Origin: JACKCD01 sp041390905
GTDB lineage: Bacteria > Chloroflexota > Anaerolineae > Promineifilales > Promineifilaceae
Reading direction: 5' to 3'
Length of the DNA: 64,000 nt
Assembly (NCBI GenBank): GCA_041390905.1
Contig: JAWKPA010000012.1
Location: 248,001 to 312,000 of the forward strand
Shown here: positions 18,519-27,215 of the stretch, piece after piece
Layout: each line of letters opens with the position of its first letter
How positions within the stretch are numbered: position 1 is the first letter of the stretch
The notes under the pieces: generated by a model
Told to the model about the DNA's origin: nothing
Databases searched by the model: none
Seen by the model: only the letters and a program-made list of their open reading frames with translations
Program-made: the position numbers and the translations under genes

Positions 18519-19418
18519 TTAGATGGGTTCTTTAAAATCGTAGAGGCTGTCTTCGATGCGCCATTGATGTTGGCAAGCGGGGTTGGGGCAGGCTAAACGG
18601 CCGTTTTTCTCCTCACCCAATGCCGTCTTGCAGGTGGGACAGGCGAAAAAGGTGCCGGAAACGGCCGTTTGTCCCTGGTCGGGGTGTTGGTTTTGCACAA
18701 AAACGCTGGGCGATAATTGCCACCAGTTGCCCGTTTGTTGAGCCAGTGCATCCAGCGTTACCAGCAGGGAGGTTGGCACCAGCCGTTTGAGCGGAGCAAT
18801 GCGATAGTGCGAGACGGTCAACATCTTGCCCGGTGTAAAGTGCGCCTGCTGTAACTGCTGCCGAATCCAGCGAGGGTGAAAATCAAAGTTGAGAGCCACA
18901 AACTCAACCGGCTCCAGGGCAAATGGCGACCAGTATTGCTGCTTGCCCCAGTAGCGCAAAATCGCTTTTAAGTTTTGCTTATTGGCAAATTCCAGCACAT
19001 ATGTCCCTTTGGGCGCAGCAATGCGAGCCAGTTCGGCAAACAGCGAGGGGGCATCGGCGGCATGGTGCAGGGTGCGAATTTGCACCATTGTGTTAAACAG
19101 CCCGTTGACAAAGGGCATGTTGTACCAGTTGCCGGCCACGTAGATAAAGCGAGGATCCTTGCCCCAGTGCGCCTGGGCTTCGCGCAGCAGCGAGCGCGAA
19201 TAGTCAAACAGCACAACCTGCTTATAACCTAAATATTCATCGGCCAGCCGGCCGAAACCAGCCCCGATTTCAATGAGAGATCCGCCATTGGGTGGCATGA
19301 GTCGTCGCAGGGCGATGCGTTCAACCTGGTCTTCGTATTCGCGGCCTTGTCCTTCCCAAAAGCGGGTGCGGTAGTCGGAGCCTTCATAGTCGCAGACGGG
19401 TGGGGTATCGGTGGTCAT
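18519..19418 (-). CDS. SAM-dependent methyltransferase with C-terminal zinc ribbon
   Basis: This 299-residue class I methyltransferase binds SAM at LIEIGAGFGRLADEY, with VVLFDYS at the end of the second strand. The C-terminus has CPTCK...CPNPACQHQW, a Trm112/rubredoxin-like zinc ribbon. The target is unknown. It starts 5 bases after the stop of the membrane-protein gene 19424-20059, so the two are almost certainly co-transcribed. Confidence 0.85.
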   Translation of the reverse strand: MTTDTPPVCDYEGSDYRTRFWEGQGREYEDQVERIALRRLMPPNGGSLIEIGAGFGRLADEYLGYKQVVLFDYSRSLLREAQAHWGKDPRFIYVAGNWYNMPFVNGLFNTMVQIRTLHHAADAPSLFAELARIAAPKGTYVLEFANKQNLKAILRYWGKQQYWSPFALEPVEFVALNFDFHPRWIRQQLQQAHFTPGKMLTVSHYRIAPLKRLVPTSLLVTLDALAQQTGNWWQLSPSVFVQNQHPDQGQTAVSGTFFACPTCKTALGEEKNGRLACPNPACQHQWRIEDSLYDFKEPI

Positions 19419-19423
19419 TAAAT

Positions 19424-20059
19424 TTAGGGGTTGGTGGTAGAAACGGCCGTTTCGTTTACTTCTGCTGCCGTATCGCCACCACGAATCCGTTGGATGAGTT
19501 CAGCATTGCTGCCTGGCAGCCGCTGTAACAAGGCATCCAACGGTGCAAACAGCCCTTGCAGCGTCATAAATGGTGCACCTAATTCTGTTTCATTGAGCGG
19601 GATTTGCACGCCAACAGCCAGATGCACAGGAATTTCCTGGTCAACTGGTACGTCCAGAGCCAGATGGACAGGCAGCGTCAAATCTTTTGGCAGTTCTAAA
19701 AAGACCTGCCCGTTGATTACCCCGCCCCCATCGGGCAAACGGAACTGCGCAGGAATGCCTTCCAGCGGAACGGCTCGTATGACGGTCACATCGGTGGTGG
19801 TTTCCAGGGGCAAGGTAAAAGCGATGGGCATTGTGTCGTCAACGACAATAGTGCGCGAAATCGTAGCCGAACTCATTTGCACAAAGCTATTGTTCAACCC
19901 GCCTACAAGGGGTTTTACGGAGCTATCAACCAAGGGCAAAATGTGGGGTGCCAGCAGCAGCAGAACGATGAGCAAAACAAGGTTCATTGTAAAAGAGAAC
20001 AAGATTGCAAACGTTTTGAATGCTTGCCAGGGCTTTCCGTTCCAGAATGGTTTGTTCAT
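19424..20059 (-). CDS. Hypothetical single-pass membrane protein
   Basis: The product is 211 residues when begun at the ATG at 20059, which has GGAGG 5 bases upstream. A longer frame to 20167 would have no ribosome site and would run across a parS-like site. One strong hydrophobic segment (about residues 15-40) is followed by an extracytoplasmic beta-rich domain, with no motif I recognise. It is coupled to the downstream methyltransferase. Confidence 0.7.
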   Translation of the reverse strand: MNKPFWNGKPWQAFKTFAILFSFTMNLVLLIVLLLLAPHILPLVDSSVKPLVGGLNNSFVQMSSATISRTIVVDDTMPIAFTLPLETTTDVTVIRAVPLEGIPAQFRLPDGGGVINGQVFLELPKDLTLPVHLALDVPVDQEIPVHLAVGVQIPLNETELGAPFMTLQGLFAPLDALLQRLPGSNAELIQRIRGGDTAAEVNETAVSTTNP

Positions 20060-20150
20060 ACCAACCTCCACAAAATCCGCAAGTTGACATATAATTTCAC
20101 TGCTATGGTAACATGGTTTAGTTAAATGGCAAGCGAGAGCTTGCAACCAT

Positions 20151-20166
20151 TGTTTCCCGTGAAACA
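20151..20166. promoter_or_regulatory. parS-like site 2
   Basis: TGTTTCCCGTGAAACA is the exact reverse complement of the site at 18431-18446 and is again 15/16 to the ParB consensus. It lies between the divergent genes starting at 20059 and 20224, within a 20-bp palindrome (20149-20168). Confidence 0.6.
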
Positions 20167-20189
20167 ATATTTTTCACCCGCTTTTTCCA

Positions 20190-20217
20190 TTGCGAGAATG
20201 GCTGAATGCAGTAGAAT
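20190..20217 (+). promoter_or_regulatory. Promoter of the NYN gene, likely leaderless
   Basis: TTGCGA (20190-20195), a 16-bp spacer and TAGAAT (20212-20217) are followed by the ATG at 20224. Transcription would begin at or next to the start codon. No Shine-Dalgarno site is present, which fits a leaderless mRNA. Confidence 0.5.
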
Positions 20218-20223
20218 TTTCCC

Positions 20224-21420
20224 ATGACAAAAGATGTAGCTGTCTTCCTGGATTTAGATAATTTGGTGATTGGTGCCAGGCAAGCCAATCTGACGTTTGA
20301 CGTGAAGCTAATCTTGGATCATATTGAGTCGCTAACAAACGGCCGTATTGTCCTGCAACGTGCGTATGGAGATTGGCGTCTAACCAAGGACACCCTTAAG
20401 AACCTGACAACGGCCGGCTTCGTCACCCAGGCGACGGTGGCACTCAACAACTTCAACAAGAACCTAGCCGATATTCAAATAGTGGTGGATGCCATGGAAA
20501 CTCTGGCCGATGGGCTGAGCTACGGCATCTACGTGTTTATTACCGGTGATCGTGATTTTACCCCGCTTGTGCAAACGCTGCGTAAGCGCGGCAAACAGGT
20601 CATTGGCGTGGGTGTGCGTCACACAACTAGCAGTAATTTGGTGAGCAACTGCGATAAATATATTTTTTACGAAGATTTGCTGCCAAATGCCGATCTCACC
20701 GACACCGAGGTGGAGCATCTGCTAATCCAGGCGCGGGATGCCCTGTTAAAAGAGACAGACCGTGAGCGTGTCAGTGTGCTGAAGCAGGAGATGACTAACC
20801 AAAGCCGTGGCAATTTTACAAACGCCAGCTACAGCGAAGGGAGCTTTAGCAAGTTTTTAGCTCGCTATCCACATGTCGTCACCCTTATTCAGGAAGATAC
20901 AACAGTTTATTTTGCCTACCCCGAAAAACCCAAAGAACAAGTTGTGCAACTGCACGAACGCTACCGCAGTGAGCTAAAGAAACGCCGGTTGCGAATCATC
21001 ACCCCTGCCTCACAGCGGCTTATGGTGCTTCGAGACATTATCGTCATGCTACAGGCCGAGAAAGAGGTGCTGTGGCGCCGTTTTATTGATACCTTGGCTG
21101 ACAAATATGCGGCTGAGGAAAAAGATGTGTCCAAGAACACCATCAACGCGATTATGTTATTGGCGCGGCGGGCAGGCGTTGTTTATACGCTTAAGAGCAA
21201 CTCTTTGTCTACTGCACCCGTGCAGCTAAACATTACGGGGGCGCATATTTATCGGGAAGCCATTATTCGCTGTGATCGCACTTGTGTGGAAGAGATTTTG
21301 TCCTTGAGCGAACCGATAGATGTAACCGAGATAGCGTTAGCACTTTATGACAGTGAAAAATATGTGAGCTATCTTAAGATAATTGTGCCATCGCTTAATG
21401 GACAGGATTCCCCGGCTTGA
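20224..21420 (+). CDS. NYN-domain (LabA/DUF88) protein with LOTUS/OST-HTH-like domain
   Basis: The product has 398 residues. The N-terminal NYN/PIN-like fold shows VAVFLDLDNLVIGAR and FITGDRDFTPLVQTLRKRGKQV. These are the acidic residues (DLDN, GDRDF) that bind metal in this RNase-like family. The middle part (VLKQEM...FSKFLARYPHVVTLIQED...VYFAY) resembles an OST-HTH/LOTUS RNA-binding domain. The C-terminal part is helical. An RNA-cleaving or RNA-regulating role is likely. The start is the ATG immediately downstream of a good -10 box. Confidence 0.8.
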   Translation: MTKDVAVFLDLDNLVIGARQANLTFDVKLILDHIESLTNGRIVLQRAYGDWRLTKDTLKNLTTAGFVTQATVALNNFNKNLADIQIVVDAMETLADGLSYGIYVFITGDRDFTPLVQTLRKRGKQVIGVGVRHTTSSNLVSNCDKYIFYEDLLPNADLTDTEVEHLLIQARDALLKETDRERVSVLKQEMTNQSRGNFTNASYSEGSFSKFLARYPHVVTLIQEDTTVYFAYPEKPKEQVVQLHERYRSELKKRRLRIITPASQRLMVLRDIIVMLQAEKEVLWRRFIDTLADKYAAEEKDVSKNTINAIMLLARRAGVVYTLKSNSLSTAPVQLNITGAHIYREAIIRCDRTCVEEILSLSEPIDVTEIALALYDSEKYVSYLKIIVPSLNGQDSPA

Positions 21421-21452
21421 CCAAGCCATTCTCTAAATTTCCGTGCAGTAAT

Positions 21453-21480
21453 CTGACAAAACGGCCGTTACGAGTATAAT
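21453..21480 (+). promoter_or_regulatory. Promoter with ACGGCCGT inside its spacer
   Basis: CTGACA (21453-21458), a 16-bp spacer and TATAAT (21475-21480) precede the YhaM-like gene. The iterated palindrome occupies 21461-21468 within the spacer. Confidence 0.55.
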
Positions 21481-21553
21481 CTTTCCCTGTTTATGCAGCC
21501 ATGAGCGAACAATGGCCAGTCTGACTTTGCCAGGTTGGTATGAAGAGGTTTTT

Positions 21554-22498
21554 GTGAAATCAATTTTTGTTTCCGATTTGACGGCAGGGATGGAACTGGT
21601 TAATGAAGCTTTTCTGCTGCAAGATGTGGGGAGGCGCTCAACCAAGGATGATCGCCCCTATTTGCTGTGCACCCTACGCGATAAAACAGGTCAATTAAAC
21701 GGCATTTTTTGGAATGTGCCTGATTATGTAAACAGTTGGGCACAGAGCGGGCAAGTTGTTCTGATCACCGGCCGGGTGAACCTGTACAAAGATGCTTTGC
21801 AAGTAAACATTACGGATTTGAATCAGGAATCTCAGCCAGATTTGTCAGTTTTTTTGCCAACGAGTTCTCGCAGTACCGATGAAATGGTTGCCGAGCTAAA
21901 AGCTTATATTGCAGAGCTGCAAGAGCCGTGGCAAGCATTGGTAGCTACGCTGCTGCTAACCGAGCCAATTATGACGAGTTTTGTCAATGCGCCGGCCGCA
22001 CGGGGAATGCATCATGCTTATTTGGGCGGGTTGTTGGAACACACCTTAAGCATGACCAAGTTGGCAGCTTACTTGTCACAACATTATGATTATGTCAATA
22101 GAGACCTGCTGCTGGCTGGCACGCTGCTGCATGATATGGGCAAGGCCATCGAGTATTCGGTAGACACCTCGTTTGATTTTTCAGAAGACGGCCGTTTAGT
22201 GGGTCACATTGTGCGAGCCATTGTCATGATTGAAACGGCCGCTCGTGAGCTTGCCTTCCCCGAAACCAAGTTGCGCCACCTGGTTCACTTGGTTGCCTCC
22301 CATCACGGCAAGCTAGAGTGGGGTTCACCCGTGCCGCCCAAAACCATCGAGGCTGTACTGCTGCACCAAATTGATTTGCTTGACAGCCGAATGCAGGGAT
22401 TTATGGATCACATTTACAACGACACTAGCGATAATCCCTGGTCAGCCAAATCAAGTAACATGTTTGGTACTGAACTGCGTCGCCCAGAAGCGATCTAA
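21554..22498 (+). CDS. YhaM-like 3'-5' exonuclease (OB fold + HD domain)
   Basis: An N-terminal OB-fold region (LCTLRDKTGQLNGIFWN) is followed by an HD phosphohydrolase domain (LGGLLEHTLSM, LLHDMGKAIEY, VASHHGKLEWG). This is the architecture of the YhaM/CBF1 family of 3'-to-5' exoribonucleases. The GTG at 21554 has GAGG 5 bases upstream and sits right at the start of family similarity (VKSIFVSDL). An ATG at 21512 would add 14 residues but lacks a ribosome site. The gene follows the NYN protein, so this is a small RNA-metabolism neighbourhood. Confidence 0.85.
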   Translation: MKSIFVSDLTAGMELVNEAFLLQDVGRRSTKDDRPYLLCTLRDKTGQLNGIFWNVPDYVNSWAQSGQVVLITGRVNLYKDALQVNITDLNQESQPDLSVFLPTSSRSTDEMVAELKAYIAELQEPWQALVATLLLTEPIMTSFVNAPAARGMHHAYLGGLLEHTLSMTKLAAYLSQHYDYVNRDLLLAGTLLHDMGKAIEYSVDTSFDFSEDGRLVGHIVRAIVMIETAARELAFPETKLRHLVHLVASHHGKLEWGSPVPPKTIEAVLLHQIDLLDSRMQGFMDHIYNDTSDNPWSAKSSNMFGTELRRPEAI

Positions 22499-22540
22499 AG
22501 GTAATAAATAACGGTTCTTCAGGCATTCGTGGGGCCACCC

Positions 22541-22580
22541 CAAATTGTAGTGTCGAGGCATGCCTCGACACTACAATTTG
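22541..22580. repeat. 40-bp perfect palindrome, family C
   Basis: The two 20-base halves are exact reverse complements, centred on GAGGCATGCCTC. A related inverted repeat with the same GAG-CATG-CTC centre lies at 40453-40506. Confidence 0.9.
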
Positions 22581-22716
22581 TTCCGTCAACCCCATGAGAT
22601 CCCAAAGACCCTAAATAACTCAAGTTGCTACTACCTACTGTCATTTCGAAGTCCTTTGAGAAATCCTGTTCTTTTTTTGCCAATCAAGGAGCAAGAATTG
22701 TTTAACTTGTGCAATG

Positions 22717-22740
22717 TCATTCCCGCGAAAGCGGGAATGA
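22717..22740. repeat. GAAA-tetraloop inverted repeat
   Basis: TCATTCCCGC and GCGGGAATGA enclose GAAA. It resembles the ATTCCC...GGGAAT type of dispersed inverted repeat seen in other bacteria. Only one copy was noticed here. Confidence 0.7.
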
Positions 22741-22768
22741 TAAGTTCGTCTTGTTTAGTTTGCGTTCT

Positions 22769-22844
22769 TAAGGGTTCGTTCGTTAAGAACTTGGGCTTTA
22801 GAAGTTGAACTTCTAAATGGGCAAGTTATTTAATTTCCATTCCT
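22769..22844. repeat. Chimeric A/B hairpin repeat
   Basis: The left end matches family A (AAGGGTTCGTTCGTTAAGAAC). The right end matches family B (AAATGGGCAAGTTATTT...CCATTCCT). One hairpin unit between them is lost. Confidence 0.75.
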
Positions 22845-22959
22845 GGTCGGGATTTCTCCTCAAAGACAGAGCCTGCTCTGAGGCTGCCAAAGGGTTGAAA
22901 TGACAGATTTTCACGCTTTGTTTTTAAGGTGGCAACTTAGGTTAAATAAGGACAAGCCC

Positions 22960-24123
22960 ATGAATTATTTGACTCATCTTGAAGCCGCCTATGCACCTCA
23001 TACCTATGATCCCGATCAACTCATTCGTTTATGCCCTCAATCGGGTAGCCCCCTGCTGCCGCGCTATGACCTTGCCAGGGCAGCCAGTGAATTAGACCGT
23101 GACGAACTGTCACAGCGTTCGCCAAATTTGTGGCGTTTCCGTGAGCTGCTACCCGTGCGTGATCCACAGCATATTATTACCCTGGGAGAAGGAGGCAAAC
23201 CTGTCTTGCCACTGCCTCGGTTGGGTGCCCACTTTGGCTTGCGGCAGCTTTATATGAAAGATGAGGGGCAAAATCCAACGGGCAGTTTTAAGGCACTGGG
23301 TTTGTCCGCAGCGGTTAGCCGGGCGGTTGAACTGGGCGTCACGGAATTTGTGATTCCAACGGCCGGTAATGCTGGCGGAGCGCTGGCTGCCTATGCTGCT
23401 CGCGCTGGTGCCAAAGCGCATGTGTACATGCCGCAAGATGCACCGCGCATCAACATTTTGGAAGTGCAAATGGCCGGGGCGGATTTGCATTTGGTAGCTG
23501 GCTTGATCAATGACGCCGGCCGGGAAGCGGCCGAGGCGGCAAAAGGTACAAACTGGTTTGATGTTTCCACCCTCAAAGAGCCGTACCGCGTTGAAGGCAA
23601 AAAAATTATGGGCTACGAGCTGGCATTGGCGTTTGGCTGGGAACTGCCCGATGTAGTTTTGTATCCCACTGGTGGCGGCACGGGATTGGTGGGAATGTGG
23701 AAAGCGTTTGATGAGATGGAGAAGCTGGGCTGGATTGGTAGCCATCGGCCGCGCATGGTGGCCGTACAGGCGGAAGGCTGCGCCCCAGTTGTCAGGGCGT
23801 TTGCTGAAGGCAAGAACGATACCGAGGCCTGGCAGGGAGCAGCCACGATTGCTGGTGGGTTACGGGTGCCAGTTGCTATCGGCGGCCGTCTGATGTTAAC
23901 TGCATTGCGCGAAAGCCAGGGTACGGGCGTGGCCGTGGCTGATGCGCAATTGCCTGAGGCGCAGCGGCTGTTTGCCAGGAGCGAAGGTGTGTTTGCGTCG
24001 CTGGAAACGGCCGCGACTGTGGCGGCACTGGCAAAGTTGGTGGCGGATAAATGGATTCACCCCGATGAACGGGTTGTGATTTTTAACACAGGCAGTGGTT
24101 TGAAATTGCCTGATGGCCTGTAA
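22960..24123 (+). CDS. thrC: Threonine synthase
   Basis: This 387-residue PLP enzyme makes threonine from O-phosphohomoserine. The PLP lysine is in NPTGSFKALG (Lys111), and the phosphate loop is TAGNAGGALAAYAARAG. The later YPTGGGTGLVGMWKAF and GLRVPVAIGG segments fit ThrC-type fold-II enzymes. The ATG at 22960 has AAGGA upstream; an upstream frame start at 22900 lacks one. The N-terminal zinc-ribbon cysteines of some relatives are reduced to one here. Related enzymes include cysteate synthase, so the assignment is strong but not absolute. Confidence 0.85.
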   Translation: MNYLTHLEAAYAPHTYDPDQLIRLCPQSGSPLLPRYDLARAASELDRDELSQRSPNLWRFRELLPVRDPQHIITLGEGGKPVLPLPRLGAHFGLRQLYMKDEGQNPTGSFKALGLSAAVSRAVELGVTEFVIPTAGNAGGALAAYAARAGAKAHVYMPQDAPRINILEVQMAGADLHLVAGLINDAGREAAEAAKGTNWFDVSTLKEPYRVEGKKIMGYELALAFGWELPDVVLYPTGGGTGLVGMWKAFDEMEKLGWIGSHRPRMVAVQAEGCAPVVRAFAEGKNDTEAWQGAATIAGGLRVPVAIGGRLMLTALRESQGTGVAVADAQLPEAQRLFARSEGVFASLETAATVAALAKLVADKWIHPDERVVIFNTGSGLKLPDGL

Positions 24124-24129
24124 CAAGAA

Positions 24130-24168
24130 AGACGTTCAACTTCTCAGCAGAAGTTGAGCGTCTGGTTT
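24130..24168 (+). terminator. Hairpin after threonine synthase
   Basis: A 15-bp stem with one G-T pair (24130-24144 with 24149-24163) is followed by GGTTTTG. The stem is the AGAAGTT repeat core reused as a terminator between convergent genes. Confidence 0.65.
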
Positions 24169-24171
24169 TGA

Positions 24172-25668
24172 TTAGGGGTAGACCACGCGCAGTTGATAGG
24201 GTTGGGTGGAGCCACTTTGACTGCGGTTGAAAATTTGAATGTAATATAGCCCGGCTGGTAGGTGAAGCGGCCCGATGTGTTCGTCGGCATTGCCGATGTT
24301 GCCGGAATTGCCGCCGGGCAACACTTCCAGGGCTGCGTTACGCAAAATGAGGTTGTAGTTATGCCCGGCGGGGATTTGGCTGAGGACTAATTCGGCCGTT
24401 CCTGGCTGGTACAGGCGGAAAGCGTAGTAATCGCTGCTGTCGGCGGGGCTGCTCATGGTGCCTTGATAGATGACGTTGGCAAGAATGAGTCCATTGGCTT
24501 CGTCGTTGCTGTCGTTGGGTTCGGCTTCTTGCGGGCCACGGAAGTAGGGGTAGTGGATGAAGGGGAGGAAGATGCAGTGGGGTAAACGGCCGTTTTCCGA
24601 AAAAGCACACTCATCCGGCGAAGGCGTGGGCGTTATCGTGGGAGTTGCTGTCGCGGTAGCCGTTGCCGTCGCCGTTGGCGTAGTTGTTGCCGTTGGCGAA
24701 GGAGAAGGGGTTGCCGTCGGGATTGGCTCATAGGCCACGTTGGCGATCCATGCAGCATTCGGCATCGTAACCAGATTGGTTGTTGCCTTGCTGCTATCAT
24801 TATCACTACCCTGCCACTGCTTGACACGCCAGCCAGCCGCAGGAATGGCCGTCAGCTCAATTTGCTCATCGGCATGGTAATTGCCGGCCGTACAGCCAAC
24901 CGAATTTGTGAGACTGGGTATCGGGTCGCTGCCCGATCCCGTGTGGGTCAGGCTGAGCGGATAGCAGGCCGGAGGTTCAGACAGGCCAAACTTGTCAAAG
25001 AAATAGGTTTCATTTGTTAAGGGAGCCGAACCAAAGAACCCAACTGTATAGCCCCATACCTCGCTGCGCCCAAAACCATCGTTGGGTGCGTTATTGTTTA
25101 GCTCTTTGCGCGTGAAGTCGGTGAAGGGTATTTCAAAAAATTGCCAGCCAGCAAAATCATCGGTAACGTTAACACTCCACCGTTCCGCATCATCGGTAGT
25201 AGACCCTGGGTTGCGGTTGTCCATGATGTCTATGAAAATCGTGCCGCCGCTGTTACGACCATAGAGCCAGAAGGAAACCCCTTCATAGCTGCGCCAATCT
25301 TGCGAAAGCCATTGATCAAGATTGCTGTTAGTGAACGTATGGGAGAACCCCACAACTTGATTTGACCCGATATTGACGGTGGCGCCTAAGACATGGTTGT
25401 TGGCTGATGCACCGGGAACGGGGGCAGGGGGAGTGGTTGTTGTGTTGATGGCAATGGTGGCGTTGGCGTTTTGCCAACTGAAATAGCCTACCAGCAGGCC
25501 ATTGGTATCTTGCCCAAGCGGCAGCCCCGTTTCAAAATCATCAACGAGGGTGGTTGCTTGCGCCGAGCGGACAGGCTGCTGGGCGTCAACCGTATGAAAT
25601 TGGGGGTAGCTCCAGGCCAGCATGAGGAAAACGGCCGTTAATGCCACCCCAATCGCAAATTTGTGCAT
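24172..25668 (-). CDS. Secreted multidomain protein with carbohydrate-binding-like and PPC domains
   Basis: This protein has about 498 residues. A signal peptide is followed by a jelly-roll-like domain (VDDFETG...YEGVSFWLYG, about 45-240) resembling CBM11/CIA30 folds. A short Cys-containing repeat (TAIPAAGWRVKQW) comes next, then a Thr/Pro linker of TATATAT type and a C-terminal pre-peptidase-like PPC domain (EAEPNDSNDEANG...SSDYYAFRLYQPG). It is probably a cell-surface polysaccharide-interacting protein with no visible catalytic domain. ATG 25668 is preferred over TTG 25683. It directly follows the kinase-like gene on the same strand. Confidence 0.75.
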   Translation of the reverse strand: MHKFAIGVALTAVFLMLAWSYPQFHTVDAQQPVRSAQATTLVDDFETGLPLGQDTNGLLVGYFSWQNANATIAINTTTTPPAPVPGASANNHVLGATVNIGSNQVVGFSHTFTNSNLDQWLSQDWRSYEGVSFWLYGRNSGGTIFIDIMDNRNPGSTTDDAERWSVNVTDDFAGWQFFEIPFTDFTRKELNNNAPNDGFGRSEVWGYTVGFFGSAPLTNETYFFDKFGLSEPPACYPLSLTHTGSGSDPIPSLTNSVGCTAGNYHADEQIELTAIPAAGWRVKQWQGSDNDSSKATTNLVTMPNAAWIANVAYEPIPTATPSPSPTATTTPTATATATATATPTITPTPSPDECAFSENGRLPHCIFLPFIHYPYFRGPQEAEPNDSNDEANGLILANVIYQGTMSSPADSSDYYAFRLYQPGTAELVLSQIPAGHNYNLILRNAALEVLPGGNSGNIGNADEHIGPLHLPAGLYYIQIFNRSQSGSTQPYQLRVVYP

Positions 25669-25688
25669 AGCATCTCTCTTCAATTTGT

Positions 25689-27215
25689 TTATGGCGGCGG
25701 GGGCGGGTCGGTCGGAACGGCCGTTGGGCCATTGCCACCACTATCGCCGCCACTACCGCCAGAAAATTCATTAAACCAGAAGAAGCCTGTTTCTGAACGC
25801 GCCCCCTGTTGATCCTCAACATACCAATTCCAGCCGCCAAACTCTTCAGCCGGAATTGCGAATGTCCAGCTCAACCCCTGTATCCAGTCGCTGGTGTGGG
25901 CAAAGACCTGCCCTTCATGCAGCAAAACGACGCGATAAGTTGCATTCCGCGACCCATTCCAGGAAAACGTCACAGGATTTCGCACTGTTCCCGATGGCTG
26001 CCCCAGGGTAATGGTTTGCAGCAGCGGCAGCGGCGTATTGGTCACGGTTGGTGAAAGCGTAGCGGTGGCCGTTGGCGATGGCGTGCGGGTGCGGGTCGCT
26101 GTTGCCAATGCCGTGGCCGTTAGCGACGGGGTAGGCGTAGCCGTCAGCGTTGGGGTTGTCGTGGCGGTGGCCGTCAGCGTTGGCGTGGCCGTGGGGGGCA
26201 GGGCTGTATCTGTTGGCACAAGCACTTCAGTAGCTGGCTGAAGGGTGGCGATACCGCTATTGGCTGCATCATCACGCCCCCGGTTGTGCCACCAAAATAG
26301 ACCGCCCACGATCAGGATGGCGATTAGCCCAATGCTTGCCCGCAGGGGGATGCGCAATTTGGCACGGGGGGAGGGAGAAACGGCCGTTTTTCTCCCCACA
26401 TCCTGAATCATGGCTGGCGCGACAGCACTCGCTTTCGGTGCAGCAATGGGTTTCGCCTGCTGCCAGGCGGTCAACAAGGCCGCCGGAGTTGCAAACCGAT
26501 CCTCTGGCGGCTTTGCTAGCGCCTGCCGACAAACCGCCTCTGCCGCTGCATCTACCGTCCCCGCCGCCGGAACGGGGGCATAACGATGCAACTGCAAAAT
26601 GGCCGATGGTGTGGGGGCTTCAAAGGGAACGCGCCCCGTTAGCATTTGGAAGAGCAGCAGCCCCAAATGGTAGATATTGGTGCGTGCCGAAATCGGCTGC
26701 CCTGCCGCTTGCTCTGGCGAAGCATAGCGCGGGTCAGGCACAAAGGTTGCCACCTCGCCCTGCGCCACGCCAAAATCAGCCAGGTAGGCATTGTCGTGTT
26801 CATCAAGGAGGATGTTCTCTGCCGAGAGGTGATGATGCACGACCCCTTGTGCCAAAGCAACGTCGAGCGCACCGCAGAGCCGGGCCAAAATACGGGAGAT
26901 TTGGGGGAGGGGCAGAGGGCCGTTTACCAGCTTGGCAGCTAATGAGCCACCGCTGTAGTAGGGCATGGCCAGATAAAGCTGCCCGTTTAGTTCGCCAAAG
27001 CTGTGGATGGGGGCAATGGCTTCGTGTTGCAGGGCGGCGATGGTGGTCATGGTTTGGCTAAACGCGGCGTCAAATGCCTCATCGCGCCAAAGTTGGGAAA
27101 ACTGCTTGACCACCACATCTTGCCCGGTCTGCAAATCGTGTGCCAGGTAAACGGTGGCGACCCTGCTGCGGGCAACCCTTTTTTTGAGTTGATAACGGCC
27201 GTTTCCGCTTTCCAT
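25689..27215 (-). CDS. Ser/Thr kinase-like transmembrane receptor, probably a pseudokinase
   Basis: This 508-residue protein has an N-terminal kinase fold, a membrane segment near residue 300 and an extracellular Thr/Pro-rich linker plus beta-sandwich-like tail. Lys37 (VVVKQF) and DFG (Asp147) are kept. The catalytic HRD reads H-H-H (127-129, in VVHHHLSAEN), so the base Asp is His and the usual catalytic-loop Lys is Ser. The Gly-rich loop has lost its glycines (VARSRVATVY). Catalysis is therefore doubtful, and nucleotide binding remains possible. The upstream position relative to a secreted protein suggests a sensor-like pair. Confidence 0.8.
   Translation of the reverse strand: MESGNGRYQLKKRVARSRVATVYLAHDLQTGQDVVVKQFSQLWRDEAFDAAFSQTMTTIAALQHEAIAPIHSFGELNGQLYLAMPYYSGGSLAAKLVNGPLPLPQISRILARLCGALDVALAQGVVHHHLSAENILLDEHDNAYLADFGVAQGEVATFVPDPRYASPEQAAGQPISARTNIYHLGLLLFQMLTGRVPFEAPTPSAILQLHRYAPVPAAGTVDAAAEAVCRQALAKPPEDRFATPAALLTAWQQAKPIAAPKASAVAPAMIQDVGRKTAVSPSPRAKLRIPLRASIGLIAILIVGGLFWWHNRGRDDAANSGIATLQPATEVLVPTDTALPPTATPTLTATATTTPTLTATPTPSLTATALATATRTRTPSPTATATLSPTVTNTPLPLLQTITLGQPSGTVRNPVTFSWNGSRNATYRVVLLHEGQVFAHTSDWIQGLSWTFAIPAEEFGGWNWYVEDQQGARSETGFFWFNEFSGGSGGDSGGNGPTAVPTDPPPPP

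Larger units (their letters stand above)
22499..22959. other. Intergenic repeat cluster
   Basis: This 460-bp gap has no convincing gene. It contains three different hairpin repeats: a 40-bp perfect palindrome (22541-22580), a GAAA-capped 10-bp stem (22717-22740) and an A/B chimeric AGAAGTT repeat (22769-22844). The threonine synthase ribosome site lies at its end. Confidence 0.7.
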
